A stretch of 64,000 nucleotides of DNA from Caballeronia sp. NK8. GTDB lineage: Bacteria > Pseudomonadota > Gammaproteobacteria > Burkholderiales > Burkholderiaceae. The notes beneath the pieces were generated by a model. That model had not been told where the DNA came from. It was given only the letters and a program-made list of their open reading frames with translations, and ran no database searches. This document shows, piece after piece, positions 8,291-18,357 of the stretch. Each line of letters starts with the position of its first letter. Positions within the stretch are counted from its first letter, which is position 1. Position numbers and translations under genes: made by a program. The DNA lies in NCBI RefSeq assembly GCF_018408855.1, contig NZ_AP024328.1:310001-374000 (forward strand), in the 5' to 3' direction.

Positions 8291-8997
8291 ATGGGAGCGT
8301 TAGCCCTCGAGGACATTCATCCAAGTTTGTGGCGGGGTTCGCAGCTGGCCTCTGCTCGCGTGAACGTCGTGCCGTGTGGATCTGAGACGCTTGCCGCAGA
8401 ACTGCGGGGGGCGGCTGGCCCAAGGGCGCGCTGACCGACCTGCTGGTGCAGCAGCCGGGCGTTGGCGAAATGCGATTGCTGCTGCCGGCGCTGAGAGCTG
8501 TCGCCCAACGGCGCATTGCTTTCCTGCAGCCGCCGCACCGCTTTCAGCCGGAAGCAGCGGCGTACTGGGGTCTGCCTGAGACGTCGATCAACGTCGTGCG
8601 CGCTCAGAAGACCGCCGATGCGCTTTGGGCGGGCGAGCAGATCCTTCGTGCGGCGACGTTCGGCGCACTGATCTTCTGGCAAACGCATGTGCGACCGGAA
8701 GCGCTACGCCGCCTGCACCTTGCCGCACAGACGAGCGAGTCGTTGTTCTTCATGGTCCGGCCGCTCGCCGCTGCGAGCGATACGTCGCCTGCCCCGCTTC
8801 GCATTGCTGTGCGCCCTGCGTGCGACAGCGTTTCATTGGAGTTCGTGAAGCGCCGCGGTCCAGCGCGTGACGAACCGCTTGTCGTTGGACTGACCCATTC
8901 GCCTATCCTGTTGAATCGCCATGCAAGTGTGGATCGGCGTGTATCTGCCGCACCTCAGCCGAGAAGTCTTCCAGCCGAGCTGGTCGTCCACGAGTGA
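8291..8997 (+). pseudogene. imuA: imuA, frameshifted by one base in a G run
   Basis: ImuA is the RecA/SulA-like accessory protein of the SOS mutasome. Reading starts at the ATG at 8291 (MGALALEDIHPSLWRGSQ), then hits TGA at 8432. From about 8410 the family sequence continues one frame back (GGGWPKGALTDLLVQQPGVG, then GLPETSINVVRAQKTADALW) to the stop at 8997. The frames would join if the run of six G at 8406-8411 were seven. The restored protein would be about 235 residues, normal for ImuA, and would overlap imuB by 77 bases. This may be a true mutation, a slippery site, or a sequencing error. Confidence 0.85.
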
Positions 8998-10393
8998 TAC
9001 GACTTCCGGCCTGGTGGTGCTCGATCACGAGCGTGTCGTCGCGCTCGATCAGGCAGCGCACGACGCTGGCGTTCGCGTAGGCATGCGCAAAGGCGGCGTT
9101 CTCACACTCGCGCCCGATGCGCGCATTCACGACAAAGACGAGTTGAAGGAGCAGCAGGCCGTCGCGGACGTGGCCACTGCTCTCATGCAGTTCAGTCCGC
9201 AAGTGTCGATCGCTGAGGAGCAGACGGTGCTGGTCGACGTCTCCGCGAGCTTGCGCCTCTTCGGCGGGGTGCGCGCGCTCAGACGCGCGATCCGCGCCTC
9301 GCTCTCCGCCTTCGGCTTCACGGTCCGGATGAGCGTCGCGCCCACCGGCCAGAGCGCATGGCTCATGGCCCGCTATCGCGGCGGCCGCCGTCTTTCCATT
9401 CGATCGCTGATGCGTCAATTGCCGCGCTTGCCCGCCTTGCTGGTGTTGGAAGCTCGACGCTATGCCGACTGGTTCGACGGTCTCGGATGCACGAGCGTGG
9501 CGGACCTGCGGCGCTTGCCGCGCGCCGGTCTCAAGAAGCGCTGCGGTACCGCGCTGCTGGATACGCTCGATCGCGCCGTCGGCGAAGCGCCCGAACTCTA
9601 TGAATGGGTCCAGACGCCGCCGTCGTTCAACGCACGGATCGAGTTGCCCGATCGCGTCGAGCATGCGGAAGCCGTGCTCTTCGTGGCGCGGCGGCTCATC
9701 GTGCAGTTGACCGGTTGGCTCGCGAGCAAGCAACTGGCGCTCACGCGCTTCTCGATCGAGCTCGAACATGAGCGCGGGCGCGCGGCGTTGCCGCCAACGA
9801 CGATTGAGGTGGCGCTCGCTGAACCCACTTGGCACGAGGAACATCTGACGCGCTTGCTCAAGGAACGGTTGGGGCGCGTCGAGCTTGCGGCCGCGGTCAT
9901 CGCCGTGCGCCTCGAAGTGAATGACGTCGAAGCGGCCGAGCCGCCGTCGGACACGCTATTTCCTGAGCCAGGCGGGAGCGCGGCCGACCATAATCGGTTG
10001 ATGGAACTGCTCGTCGCGCGGCTTGGCCATGAGAACGTCTTGCGCGCGGCGCCCGTGGCCGACCATCGACCCGAGATCGTATCGAACTGGGTGCCGGTGT
10101 CGAGCGACGTCAAAGGCTGTCCGCTGCCCGGCGATCAGCCGCGCCCTTCATGGCTGCTTGAGACGCCCATCCAACTGATGACGCGCCAGCACCGGCCGTT
10201 CTACGGCAGTCCGCTGCGCACCGTCTCGCCCGGTGAGCGCGTCGAAGCGGGATGGTGGGCCGGTGAGCTCGTCACGCGCGACTACTTTGTCGCGGAAGCC
10301 GACGACCACACCTGCTACTGGATCTACCGTGAGCGCGTCGGCAGCCGCGCCGAAGAAGATCCCCGATGGTTCCTGCACGGCCTGTTCGGGTGA
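8921..10393 (+). CDS. imuB: ImuB, Y-family polymerase-like protein of the SOS mutasome
   Basis: A 490-residue DinB-related protein beginning MQVWIGVYLPHLSREVFQPS. ImuB keeps the Y-family fold but lacks polymerase catalytic acids; it bridges ImuA, the sliding clamp and DnaE2. The C-terminal domain (FYGSPLRTVSPGERVEAGWW and CYWIYRERVG) is characteristic of the family. It starts inside imuA and ends 4 bases before dnaE2, so the three genes form one SOS operon under the LexA box at 8260. Confidence 0.93.
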   Translation: MQVWIGVYLPHLSREVFQPSWSSTSDTTSGLVVLDHERVVALDQAAHDAGVRVGMRKGGVLTLAPDARIHDKDELKEQQAVADVATALMQFSPQVSIAEEQTVLVDVSASLRLFGGVRALRRAIRASLSAFGFTVRMSVAPTGQSAWLMARYRGGRRLSIRSLMRQLPRLPALLVLEARRYADWFDGLGCTSVADLRRLPRAGLKKRCGTALLDTLDRAVGEAPELYEWVQTPPSFNARIELPDRVEHAEAVLFVARRLIVQLTGWLASKQLALTRFSIELEHERGRAALPPTTIEVALAEPTWHEEHLTRLLKERLGRVELAAAVIAVRLEVNDVEAAEPPSDTLFPEPGGSAADHNRLMELLVARLGHENVLRAAPVADHRPEIVSNWVPVSSDVKGCPLPGDQPRPSWLLETPIQLMTRQHRPFYGSPLRTVSPGERVEAGWWAGELVTRDYFVAEADDHTCYWIYRERVGSRAEEDPRWFLHGLFG

Positions 10394-10397
10394 AGCG

Positions 10398-13300
10398 ATG
10401 GACGTGTACACCTCAATGCTGCCCGGCTACGCCGAGTTGCAGTGCTTCTCCAACTTCACGCTCCTGCGTGGCGCCTCGCACTCGGAAGAACTGATTCTGC
10501 GCGCGGAGCAACTTGGCTATCTCGCGATCGCTGTCACCGACGAATGCTCGCTCGCCGGCATCGTCCGCGCGCATGTGGCCGCCAAGGAAGCAAATATCCG
10601 GCTCATCGTCGGCGCGCACTTTCAGTTGGTAAACGCCGACGGCACACGTGCCCTCGCCTTCACGGCGCTTGCCATGAACCGCAACGGCTATGGGAATCTG
10701 TCGGAACTGATCACGCTCGCGCGCACGCGCACATCCAAGGGTACCTACCTGCTGACGCCGAACGATCTGGCGCGGCCAGAAGCGCCCTATGACCACCTGA
10801 AGGGTCTGCCGGACTGCCTCATCATCCTCTCGCCCGAATATCCGGCAAAGGAAGAGCGACTCGATGCGCAGTTGGAATGGCTCGCCCGCACGTTCGAGGG
10901 CCGTTGCTGGGCGGCGCTGACGCTCCACGCCCGGGCGATGGACGACATTCATCGCGGCATCGTCGAGTACGTCGCCGACCAGCACGGCGTACCGGTCGTG
11001 GCCACCGGCGCCGTGACCATGCACGTGCGTTCTCGCAAGCCGCTGCAGGATACGTTGACTGCCGTGCGCTTGAACCGATCGATTGCCGAGTGCGGGTTTG
11101 AACTGGCGCAGAACGCCGAGCAGCATTTGCGAGCACGGCTGCGGCTCGCGAATCTCTATCCCGAGCGGGCGCTGGCCGAGACGCTGACCATTGCGAGCCG
11201 CTGCACCTTTTCGTTGGATGAACTGCGCTACGAGTATCCCGACGAACTGATTCCGGAAGGCACGACACCGACCGCCTACCTGCGGCAGGAAACGTACATT
11301 GGCGCGCATCGCCGCTTTCCCAAAGGCATCCCGCACAAGGTGCAGACGCAGATCGAGCACGAACTCGCGCTGATCGCGGAGCTTCGATATGAACCGTACT
11401 TCCTGACTGTGTACGACCTTGTGCGCTTCGCCCGCAACGAGGGAATCTTGTGCCAGGGACGCGGATCGGCGGCGAACTCCGCGGTCTGCTACTGCCTAGG
11501 CGTCACGGAGGTCGATCCCGCGCGCAGCTCCATGTTGTTCGAACGCTTCATCTCGAAGGAGCGCGGCGAGCCGCCCGACATCGACGTGGACTTCGAGCAC
11601 CAACGGCGCGAAGAAGTTATCCAGTACATCTATCGCAAGTACACGCGCACCCGCGCGGCGCTCGCCGCGGCTGTCACGACGTACCGGCCGAAGAGCGCAC
11701 TGCGGGACTCAGGAAAAGCGCTGGGCGTCGATCCGATCATCGTCGACAAGGTGGCGAAGTCGCATCACTGGTTCGACTCGAGCGCGGATTTGCTCAATCG
11801 CTTTGTTGAGTCAGGCCTCGATACCTCGACGCCGATGATCCAGCAGTGGGCGAGCCTCGCGTCGCAGTTGCTCAACTTCCCGCGCCATCTGTCGCAGCAC
11901 ACCGGCGGCTTCGTCATTGCGCGCGGCAAGCTCTCGCGGCTCGTGCCCATCGAGAACGCCGCGATGGTCGATCGCAGCGTGATTCAGTGGGATAAGGACG
12001 ACCTCGAAGCGCTTGGGCTGCTCAAGATTGACGTGCTCGCGCTCGGGATGCTTTCGGCGATCCGTCGCACACTCGACATCATCGCCAAGCAGCGCGGCGA
12101 GCCATTCGAATTGCAGGACATTCCGGCAGAAGACGCGAGGACGTACGAGATGATCTGCCGCGCCGATACCGTTGGCGTGTTCCAGATCGAATCGCGTGCA
12201 CAGATGAGCATGTTGCCGCGCCTGCAGCCGCGTCAGTTCTATGACCTTGTGATTGAAGTCGCGATCGTGCGGCCGGGCCCGGTTCAAGGCGGCATGGTCC
12301 ATCCGTACCTGCGCCGGCGGCAAGGACTGGAAGCCGTGTCGTTCCCCTCACCTGAGATGGAGACCGCGCTCGCTCGGACGCTCGGGGTGCCGATCTTCCA
12401 GGAGCAGGTGATGCAGGTCGCGATGCTCGCAGCAGGCTTCAGTGCCGGCGAGGCCGACCAGCTTCGCCGCGCGATGGCCGCGTGGAAGCGTAAAGGCGGA
12501 CTGCAGCATTACTACGATCGCATCGTGAATGGCATGCTCGATCGTGGCTACGACCGTGAGTTCGCTGAATCGATCTTCGCGCAGATCCAGGGCTTCGGCG
12601 AATATGGCTTTCCGGAGAGCCACGCAGCGAGCTTTGCCTTACTCGTCTACGCTAGCTGCTGGCTGAAGTGCCACGAACCGTCAGCGTTTCTATGCGCGAT
12701 GCTCAACAGCCAGCCAATGGGCTTCTACTCGCCTTCGCAACTGGTACAGGATGCTAAGCGCCACAAGGTCCGTGTGCTGCCGATCGACGTCACGATCAGC
12801 AACTGGGATTCGTTTCTTGAAGGCGACGGCTCGATGGCGCCGGTGCGGCTCGGCATATCGCTCATTCGCGGCATGCGGGACGAGTCGGCCGCGCGAATCG
12901 AGGCCGCGAGAGCGGTGCGCCCTTTCGAGTCGGTCAACGATCTTGCCAATCGTGCCCGCCTTGATCGCCGCGACCTGCAGCTACTTGCGGACGCGAACGC
13001 GCTTTCGGCTCTATCCGGCAACCGACGAGAGGCGCTCTGGCAGGCAGTGGCAGCCGTACCCGACAAGGACTTGTTGCGTGCCACCACGCGCGAGGAAGAA
13101 TTGCCGATACTCGCGGCCCCTAACGAGGCGCAGGAGATCGTCAGCGACTATCGCTCGACGGGCCTGACGTTGAACCGGCACCCTCTTGCCTTGCTGCGTG
13201 AACGGCTCAACGAGAAGAAGATCTTCGCCGCGTCGAAGCTTGCGACATTTCCGAACGGGCGGCTTGCCAAGGCATGCGGCATCGTGACCGTGCGTCAGCG

Positions 13301-13541
13301 ACCGGGCACAGCGAAAGGCGTCCTCTTTATTACGCTGGAGGACGAGACCGGCCAGATCAACGTGATTGTCTGGCCGTCGTTGGTCGAGAAGTTCAGAAAG
13401 GAAGCGCTTGGCGCTTCCCTCCTCGGCGTCTATGGCGTCTGGCAAAAGGAAGGCGAGGTGAAGCACCTTGTCGCGAATCGACTTGTCGACATGACCGCGC
13501 TCCTCGGCAACCTGGCCACGTCGAGCCGCAACTTCCATTGA
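10398..13541 (+). CDS. dnaE2: Error-prone DNA polymerase DnaE2 (ImuC)
   Basis: A C-family DNA polymerase of 1047 residues, the catalytic subunit of damage-induced mutagenesis. It starts with a PHP domain (YAELQCFSNFTLLRGASHSE), followed by palm motifs (CQGRGSAANS, PPDIDVDFEHQRREEVIQYI, FQIESRAQMSMLPRL) and a C-terminal OB fold (FITLEDETGQINVIVW). The ATG at 10398, 4 bases after the imuB stop, is preferred; a longer frame open from 10233 overlaps imuB. Full family length suggests it is intact. A fragment of a second, related copy lies at 19856. Confidence 0.95.
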   Translation: MDVYTSMLPGYAELQCFSNFTLLRGASHSEELILRAEQLGYLAIAVTDECSLAGIVRAHVAAKEANIRLIVGAHFQLVNADGTRALAFTALAMNRNGYGNLSELITLARTRTSKGTYLLTPNDLARPEAPYDHLKGLPDCLIILSPEYPAKEERLDAQLEWLARTFEGRCWAALTLHARAMDDIHRGIVEYVADQHGVPVVATGAVTMHVRSRKPLQDTLTAVRLNRSIAECGFELAQNAEQHLRARLRLANLYPERALAETLTIASRCTFSLDELRYEYPDELIPEGTTPTAYLRQETYIGAHRRFPKGIPHKVQTQIEHELALIAELRYEPYFLTVYDLVRFARNEGILCQGRGSAANSAVCYCLGVTEVDPARSSMLFERFISKERGEPPDIDVDFEHQRREEVIQYIYRKYTRTRAALAAAVTTYRPKSALRDSGKALGVDPIIVDKVAKSHHWFDSSADLLNRFVESGLDTSTPMIQQWASLASQLLNFPRHLSQHTGGFVIARGKLSRLVPIENAAMVDRSVIQWDKDDLEALGLLKIDVLALGMLSAIRRTLDIIAKQRGEPFELQDIPAEDARTYEMICRADTVGVFQIESRAQMSMLPRLQPRQFYDLVIEVAIVRPGPVQGGMVHPYLRRRQGLEAVSFPSPEMETALARTLGVPIFQEQVMQVAMLAAGFSAGEADQLRRAMAAWKRKGGLQHYYDRIVNGMLDRGYDREFAESIFAQIQGFGEYGFPESHAASFALLVYASCWLKCHEPSAFLCAMLNSQPMGFYSPSQLVQDAKRHKVRVLPIDVTISNWDSFLEGDGSMAPVRLGISLIRGMRDESAARIEAARAVRPFESVNDLANRARLDRRDLQLLADANALSALSGNRREALWQAVAAVPDKDLLRATTREEELPILAAPNEAQEIVSDYRSTGLTLNRHPLALLRERLNEKKIFAASKLATFPNGRLAKACGIVTVRQRPGTAKGVLFITLEDETGQINVIVWPSLVEKFRKEALGASLLGVYGVWQKEGEVKHLVANRLVDMTALLGNLATSSRNFH

Positions 13542-13677
13542 CCCGCTGACGGGAACCGACCCACTACGGCCCTTTGTCACCGAACGAGCGCTACGGCTGC
13601 TTGCAAACTGGAACGGCCATGCTGCGAGCGCCGTGGTGGTCGAGTTCTTAGCCAAGACAGTTGACGTGGAACGGTTA

Positions 13678-14322
13678 TTAACGGCTGACGACGCGTTTGG
13701 CCTGCGTTGCGCGTCTCGCCATATCCGTGGCAAGGATTTCTCCGCGGACGACGAATCCACTTTTTCGTTGCACAAGTTCATAGGTCCCTTTCTGAGCTAA
13801 CGACACCGTTAGTCGACCTTTTTGGCGGCCCGCCTCCAGGGCGACAGCATCGACGTACTCCTTAAGGAGCGGAGTAAGGGATTCGAGTTGCGCAAATCGC
13901 ATTTGAAAAAATTTTAGGTCAAGTTCACTTTCTTGGTAGGAATAACCGGCACGCTCGGAGATATTTTTGCTCAACCACAGTGGCTCTGGGCCTGCTGGGG
14001 CGCCGTGGTCGTAATCAAATTCCTCTTGGCGAATTTGGTGAATGCGACCATATAGATCACTTATTACCGTTTTCTTATTGAGCACATCTTGCATTTCCCG
14101 GAAGTAGGTGCCATAACCTACAGGCTCCGTCCCGTTGAGTTTCTCCTTCAGGCGTATCGCCTCTGCACAGATTTTTATCGCATTCTGCGCGAGCTGACAG
14201 TCTAGGTCCATGTCGTCCGTCGGAAACTGAAAAATCGGGGTGTTGTCGTGTTCCGTCGTAATGAACTCTTCCTCGGGAATTAAAATTTCCGCGTAACCGC
14301 TGACCGGCGCCCTGAGGTGCAT
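13678..14322 (-). CDS. Hypothetical protein, 214 aa
   Basis: Family not recognised. The ATG at 14322 follows AAGGAGG, an excellent ribosome site; longer starts upstream overlap the neighbouring gene. The protein is soluble (MHLRAPVSGYAEILIPEEEF) with a helical centre. It follows the SnoaL-like gene by 17 bases, so the two probably form an operon. Its base composition is lower in GC than the preceding dnaE2. Confidence 0.65.
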   Translation of the reverse strand: MHLRAPVSGYAEILIPEEEFITTEHDNTPIFQFPTDDMDLDCQLAQNAIKICAEAIRLKEKLNGTEPVGYGTYFREMQDVLNKKTVISDLYGRIHQIRQEEFDYDHGAPAGPEPLWLSKNISERAGYSYQESELDLKFFQMRFAQLESLTPLLKEYVDAVALEAGRQKGRLTVSLAQKGTYELVQRKSGFVVRGEILATDMARRATQAKRVVSR

Positions 14323-14339
14323 TGATTGCCTCCTTATGT

Positions 14340-14759
14340 TCATTCGCTGTTTGGCCTCGCCGCGGATGTAATCATCATTCTCTGAGCAAATTGCCATCGA
14401 CCGTCGAGCAGAGCCAGCGTGGTCGTGCATTTATATATTGCAATGAGCGATGGCTGCAGTCGTGTGCCCGAACCACTGAAGCATGCATGCACAAGTCGAT
14501 ACGTCAAAGCCTTCAGATGCGATTCGTTCTCAAAGTCGAATACGTGATTCACTTCGTATGAAAGGGAGGCTCTGGGGCTCGTGGACACCGATTCTAAATA
14601 TTTGCTTATTTCGTACCGCCCTTCGAATCGAATGCCGTCGACTTCAAACACACCGGTAGGAGTGAAGCAGCTCGACGCGTCCTCGAAGCGAGATTCGTCA
14701 ACAGCCCGATTGAAAGCCGAAATTAGATTGGTACTTAAGCTGACCGCGTCGGCGAACAT
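14340..14759 (-). CDS. SnoaL/NTF2-like domain protein
   Basis: A 139-residue protein with the NTF2-like pattern: an N-terminal helix (LISAFNRAVDESRFEDASSC), then FTPTGVFEVDGIRFEGRYEI and a C-terminal strand DGRWQFAQRMMIT. Members bind small molecules or act as isomerases and hydrolases; the substrate here is unknown. It lies upstream of the 214-aa gene in a two-gene operon. Confidence 0.65.
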   Translation of the reverse strand: MFADAVSLSTNLISAFNRAVDESRFEDASSCFTPTGVFEVDGIRFEGRYEISKYLESVSTSPRASLSYEVNHVFDFENESHLKALTYRLVHACFSGSGTRLQPSLIAIYKCTTTLALLDGRWQFAQRMMITSAARPNSE

Positions 14760-15312
14760 GGATCACGACCATCTAAATAGGGAATTTCAATAATAGTATT
14801 GTCGCTTAAAGGATCCAAGTACCTATTGTGAATTCTTCACCAGAGCTTGACGCCTGCGCGTTTCGAATTTCGAAAACTCAGAACATGAAACCAGCAGAAT
14901 TTATCCGACGGGCTGAGCGGGAGTCGAAGCGTGTCACTCGTTTGTTCTAGCCCGGCCAGGCTATATCGATCACTGGCACCCTTTGATGCGTTCGCGTGAC
15001 TCGACCACAATTGATGAAAAACATTTGAGCGCTGTCAACTTGCCGGAGCGTCGTGATTCGGTTAGAGGCGTGTTTCGGGGCGAAGCGGCCGCCTGAGCGT
15101 CCGAGTGGTGGTCAACTCACACGTCGCCTTGTGGCCGACCACCGCCTGATAGCGCACAGACAGCAGTCGACTCGGAAGCGACCGTCGCGGAACGCTGCAG
15201 CGGACACATGTCTTCAGCTGACGTCTGATCCACCTATGCCACAATTGCCGCTGCATCTAGAGTTGAAGGCGACGGGCTGGGCCGCCGCCAAGGCAAAGCA
15301 TCCGGTGAAACC
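14760..15312. other. Gap without a supported gene
   Basis: About 550 bases, AT-richer on the left side. I see no RNA gene or mobile element end. A short ORF at 14885 (21 codons) and a long plus-strand frame at 15053-15466 lack support; the latter mostly overlaps the next real gene in another frame. Confidence 0.4.
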
Positions 15313-16047
15313 ATGGTCAAACACGACGTTCAAGCGGTCTTGGATTCCTACTATGCAGAGGCGCTTGCCGTGGCCAAGCCCGGCTTTATTCAACATTTTG
15401 GCGAGCTGTCCGCACCGTTTCTTCTTAGCATATCTCAGGCTTACCTCGATGCGCCCGTCCGCGTGATGTTCATCGGGAAGGAGACCAACGGTTGGTGTGG
15501 CAAGCTGGGAGCCTTCTACGAGCATCCGGACAAGATCGATATCGCGAAAGCTCGCTACGAGAGTCAACACTCCCGTGATACCGGTCGTAGTGAGTTGTTG
15601 CGGCAGTGGAAGCGATTCGCTAATGCGTTCGCACGAGGCGATCGAGCGGCTGTTTGCTGGAACAATCTAATGAAGATGGACTGGTACCGCCCGAAGCGCG
15701 GCTTCTCTCGTACGTCGATTGACCATTCCGCGCATTTGTTCAATTTCTCAGTGGCGGCCGTCCAGTTTGAGATCGAGTTGCTTAAGCCAGACCTAATCAT
15801 CTTTGGTACCGGCCACGCGTACGATTGTGCTTTGAAAGCTGTGCTGCCGGCCCGTCAGAACGTGAAGGTTGAGCCAAATACGCTTTGGCACTTCCAGTCA
15901 AATGGCATTGAGTGTTTTAGGACATTTCACCCAGGTGCGCGGGTTAACCACGCCCCAAGACCGATCAAAGAGTATTACCAGAAAATTATCGACACCGCTT
16001 CAGAGGTGTTTGCCGAGCGCCTACCGATGCGGGAAGCTTCGACGTAG
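15313..16047 (+). CDS. Uracil-DNA-glycosylase-superfamily-like protein
   Basis: A 244-residue protein. Two segments recall the UDG fold: VRVMFIGKETNGW in the place of the GxDPY water-activating loop, and CFRTFHPGARVNH in the place of the HPS DNA-intercalation loop, with KPDLIIFGTGHAYD as the central strand. The canonical catalytic Asp of family 1 enzymes is not in place, so glycosylase activity is not assured. The context (DNA repair genes on both sides) fits, but the assignment rests on weak motif matches. Confidence 0.45.
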   Translation: MVKHDVQAVLDSYYAEALAVAKPGFIQHFGELSAPFLLSISQAYLDAPVRVMFIGKETNGWCGKLGAFYEHPDKIDIAKARYESQHSRDTGRSELLRQWKRFANAFARGDRAAVCWNNLMKMDWYRPKRGFSRTSIDHSAHLFNFSVAAVQFEIELLKPDLIIFGTGHAYDCALKAVLPARQNVKVEPNTLWHFQSNGIECFRTFHPGARVNHAPRPIKEYYQKIIDTASEVFAERLPMREAST

Positions 16048-16430
16048 GCACCTTTGGCTTAAAATTTCTCGGCGGAACGTACGGAAACCGGCGCTGTCTG
16101 ACGAGCCGGAACGCGGCTTATATGTGGACTTATTCATGCTCACGCGTTTTCTAGTCGCTTGAAGAATTCCTTGTGCTGAGAGTAGATAGCGGCAAGTCGT
16201 GACCTACGGTCATCTTCGAAATATCCCTTCGTTCCGGTTGACTGCTTGCGGGCCGCACGACACTGTGCGTGTCGTCTCTGCACAAGTTTTATCCGTACAC
16301 ACTGCTTCATGACTTTTGCGAGATAATGGGTTCGGCTGGTCGATTGTCCGCGATTCGCGACCCAGTGTCGATTGACCGTTCTCGGCCGAACACGGAAGTT
16401 CAAGGCGAGGGCAAGGCGGACCCCTCTGCG
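16048..16430. other. Gap without a supported gene
   Basis: About 380 bases between two convergent genes. I see no convincing gene, terminator or repeat. Confidence 0.4.
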
Positions 16431-17516
16431 TCAGAACCCGTAGGGTGCATCGCCCCAACCTCGGAGGACACGATAGTCGTGCTCGGGCAAGACGATCAAC
16501 CCTGCTTCCGACGCCTCTAACACGCGCTCCATCTGCCCGCTTTTCACCAGATTGCCGTGCAACCCATAGAAGTACCAAGCGAAGGCCATTCCGATCCGTT
16601 CGTCGAACTGCGTGAGCTTTCCATACAGGCTGTACTCGTCGAGATTCCGCGTGTTTTTCAACTCGGCGACCTTTCGGGTATGCGCCCACTGAGGGACGAA
16701 GCTGAGTTCTCTGACGCCCTGCTGGTCAACATAATCCTGGGTATTGAAAGTCCAGCGTTGGCAGATGCGCTCTCCGGTGCGGCCGGGGCTTGAATCTGTC
16801 CAATCGTCGAAGAAACGGCGACCGGACCATTGCATCTTGTCGTAGCCGGGCGTCAGTTCGCGTATGGTCAGGCTGCGCTGCTCGCCGGTTTCGCCGTCTG
16901 TCACGATCAAACGCCGTTCACCGTTGGCGCGATGGCGAGCAAGAAAGAGTTCCTCCCCAAGCGCCGCGAACCGATGCATGTCGATTACCTCATGGAGTCG
17001 GTAACGTGGCTGACCGAGTAAGCGGCGGTCGAACTGCTCGGCCCCCAAGCTACTCGACCCATGCCGTAGGTCGGCGGCATCGGGCAATCCCCAGCGCTCG
17101 GTGCGAGGGAGAAACTCGCGCTCTACGAATTCTTGTTCTTCCCAAACTGCAGCCTGAATGAAATTGTCTTGTTCGCCGCCACGGTCGTGAACGAAGTAAT
17201 GCAGCAATCGCTCGTTTTCGGTGAGCAGAAATCCGGCATTCTTGTGCGCCAGCCAAACCTCGCGTGCTGAGCCGCCATGCGCTTCGAGTTCAGCCTCGAC
17301 CCACGTTCGATAGTCTGGCGAAATTTCGCGGCCGTCAGTATCGATGATCCGAGCCGGCGACGTGCTGTATGTACCGCGCGTCATAACGTAACGCAGAGAC
17401 CGGTAGTCGGTGCGTGTAGCGAACGTCATCAACAAATCGGCGTGCTTTTTCGTGACCGGCGTTGCCTCGACGATCGTGCCCAACACGTCCGTCTGTAGCT
17501 CGTACTCTTTGCGCAT
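16431..17516 (-). CDS. Hypothetical protein, 361 aa
   Basis: Family not recognised. The ATG has AGGA eight bases upstream. The protein is soluble, rich in aromatic and charged residues, without a signal peptide or membrane segment. It is the last gene of a run of minus-strand genes that begins at vapB, though the gaps are large enough for a separate promoter. Confidence 0.6.
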   Translation of the reverse strand: MRKEYELQTDVLGTIVEATPVTKKHADLLMTFATRTDYRSLRYVMTRGTYSTSPARIIDTDGREISPDYRTWVEAELEAHGGSAREVWLAHKNAGFLLTENERLLHYFVHDRGGEQDNFIQAAVWEEQEFVEREFLPRTERWGLPDAADLRHGSSSLGAEQFDRRLLGQPRYRLHEVIDMHRFAALGEELFLARHRANGERRLIVTDGETGEQRSLTIRELTPGYDKMQWSGRRFFDDWTDSSPGRTGERICQRWTFNTQDYVDQQGVRELSFVPQWAHTRKVAELKNTRNLDEYSLYGKLTQFDERIGMAFAWYFYGLHGNLVKSGQMERVLEASEAGLIVLPEHDYRVLRGWGDAPYGF

Positions 17517-17595
17517 GTTGGTGTCCTATAGCTCAAGGGACGCTTGCCGTCACAGGGCTCGTACGTCGTCGGAGCGCTGTCTACGGCGCATGGCA

Positions 17596-17946
17596 TCAGG
17601 GGAATTTGCTCGTGGGGTACTTCTCAAAATCAGCAACGAACTGCATCGTCAGCCCGGCTGTCAACATCGCTTTTCGGCCAGATGCAACCGCCCTCTGAAA
17701 CACGAGGGCTCCGAGACAAAGGACGATAAGCAGCACAATAGGAAGGACGGTCTGCGTCCATTGCAGAGCGCCCGACAGGTCCGCCTCAGCTTGCACTAGC
17801 GAACGGGTTATGAGCGCGCTGCCGCATCCAAAGACGGCTGCCGCGCCGGCCTGGAGCAAAAATCGCCGTCGGCGCTTTCGAGCGTCCAAATAAAGCGCGA
17901 TCGCCTCCCATTGCTGCTTCGTAAAACTACCTTTATCAATCCGCAT
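17596..17946 (-). CDS. Small inner-membrane protein, 116 aa
   Basis: Two predicted membrane segments follow a cytoplasmic start: one after the basic stretch RKRRRRFLL, the other WTQTVLPIVLLIVLCLGALV. The ATG at 17946 has AAGGAAG upstream; a GTG at 17976 would overlap the preceding gene. It lies just after another small membrane gene, so the two may act together. Function unknown. Confidence 0.6.
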   Translation of the reverse strand: MRIDKGSFTKQQWEAIALYLDARKRRRRFLLQAGAAAVFGCGSALITRSLVQAEADLSGALQWTQTVLPIVLLIVLCLGALVFQRAVASGRKAMLTAGLTMQFVADFEKYPTSKFP

Positions 17947-17965
17947 TAGCGCAGCTTCCTTTGGG

Positions 17966-18214
17966 TCAAACGTCACGCTTCGCGTCAGCCCTGAGCGCGT
18001 ATACGAAGATCACCACCGCGAGGCCTAAGCCTATCGCTCCACCAATGCCACCGGCCCCTGAAACGTCGACCGTGGCGTAGTGCAACTCAGCGGCCCACAG
18101 ATTTATCGCCTGTCCCACCAGAAGCCCGACGAGGCCTAGGGCCCCGGAGCAAATTCCGGCTAGAGCCGCGAAGCCGAAGATACGTAGCTGGTTGTCGTTC
18201 CAAGCAATGTCCAT
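17966..18214 (-). CDS. Small inner-membrane protein, 82 aa
   Basis: Two hydrophobic segments (FGFAALAGICSGALGLVGLL and GGIGGAIGLGLAVVIFVYAL) with a short loop between and a charged C-terminus. It precedes the 116-aa membrane protein gene by 19 bases. Function unknown. Confidence 0.6.
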   Translation of the reverse strand: MDIAWNDNQLRIFGFAALAGICSGALGLVGLLVGQAINLWAAELHYATVDVSGAGGIGGAIGLGLAVVIFVYALRADAKRDV

Positions 18215-18357
18215 TTATGTCTCTGGTCTCTCTGTCGCTGGTTCCCTCGCCGTGCAGCCGACGCTGCGGTACACCGGCCACACTCATCCGCTCCCCAAAG
18301 GGAGAATGAGCTTGTTCGGTCCATGCCATATAAGGTATCGCTGAGTGTTTCTCGTTG

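Noticed and set aside
8903..9844. Minus-strand frame of 313 codons opposite imuB
   Set aside because: Overlaps a clear imuB on the other strand and shows no family features.
15053..15466. 137-codon plus-strand frame
   Set aside because: Half of it overlaps the UDG-like gene in another frame, and the rest is Arg-rich without a ribosome site.
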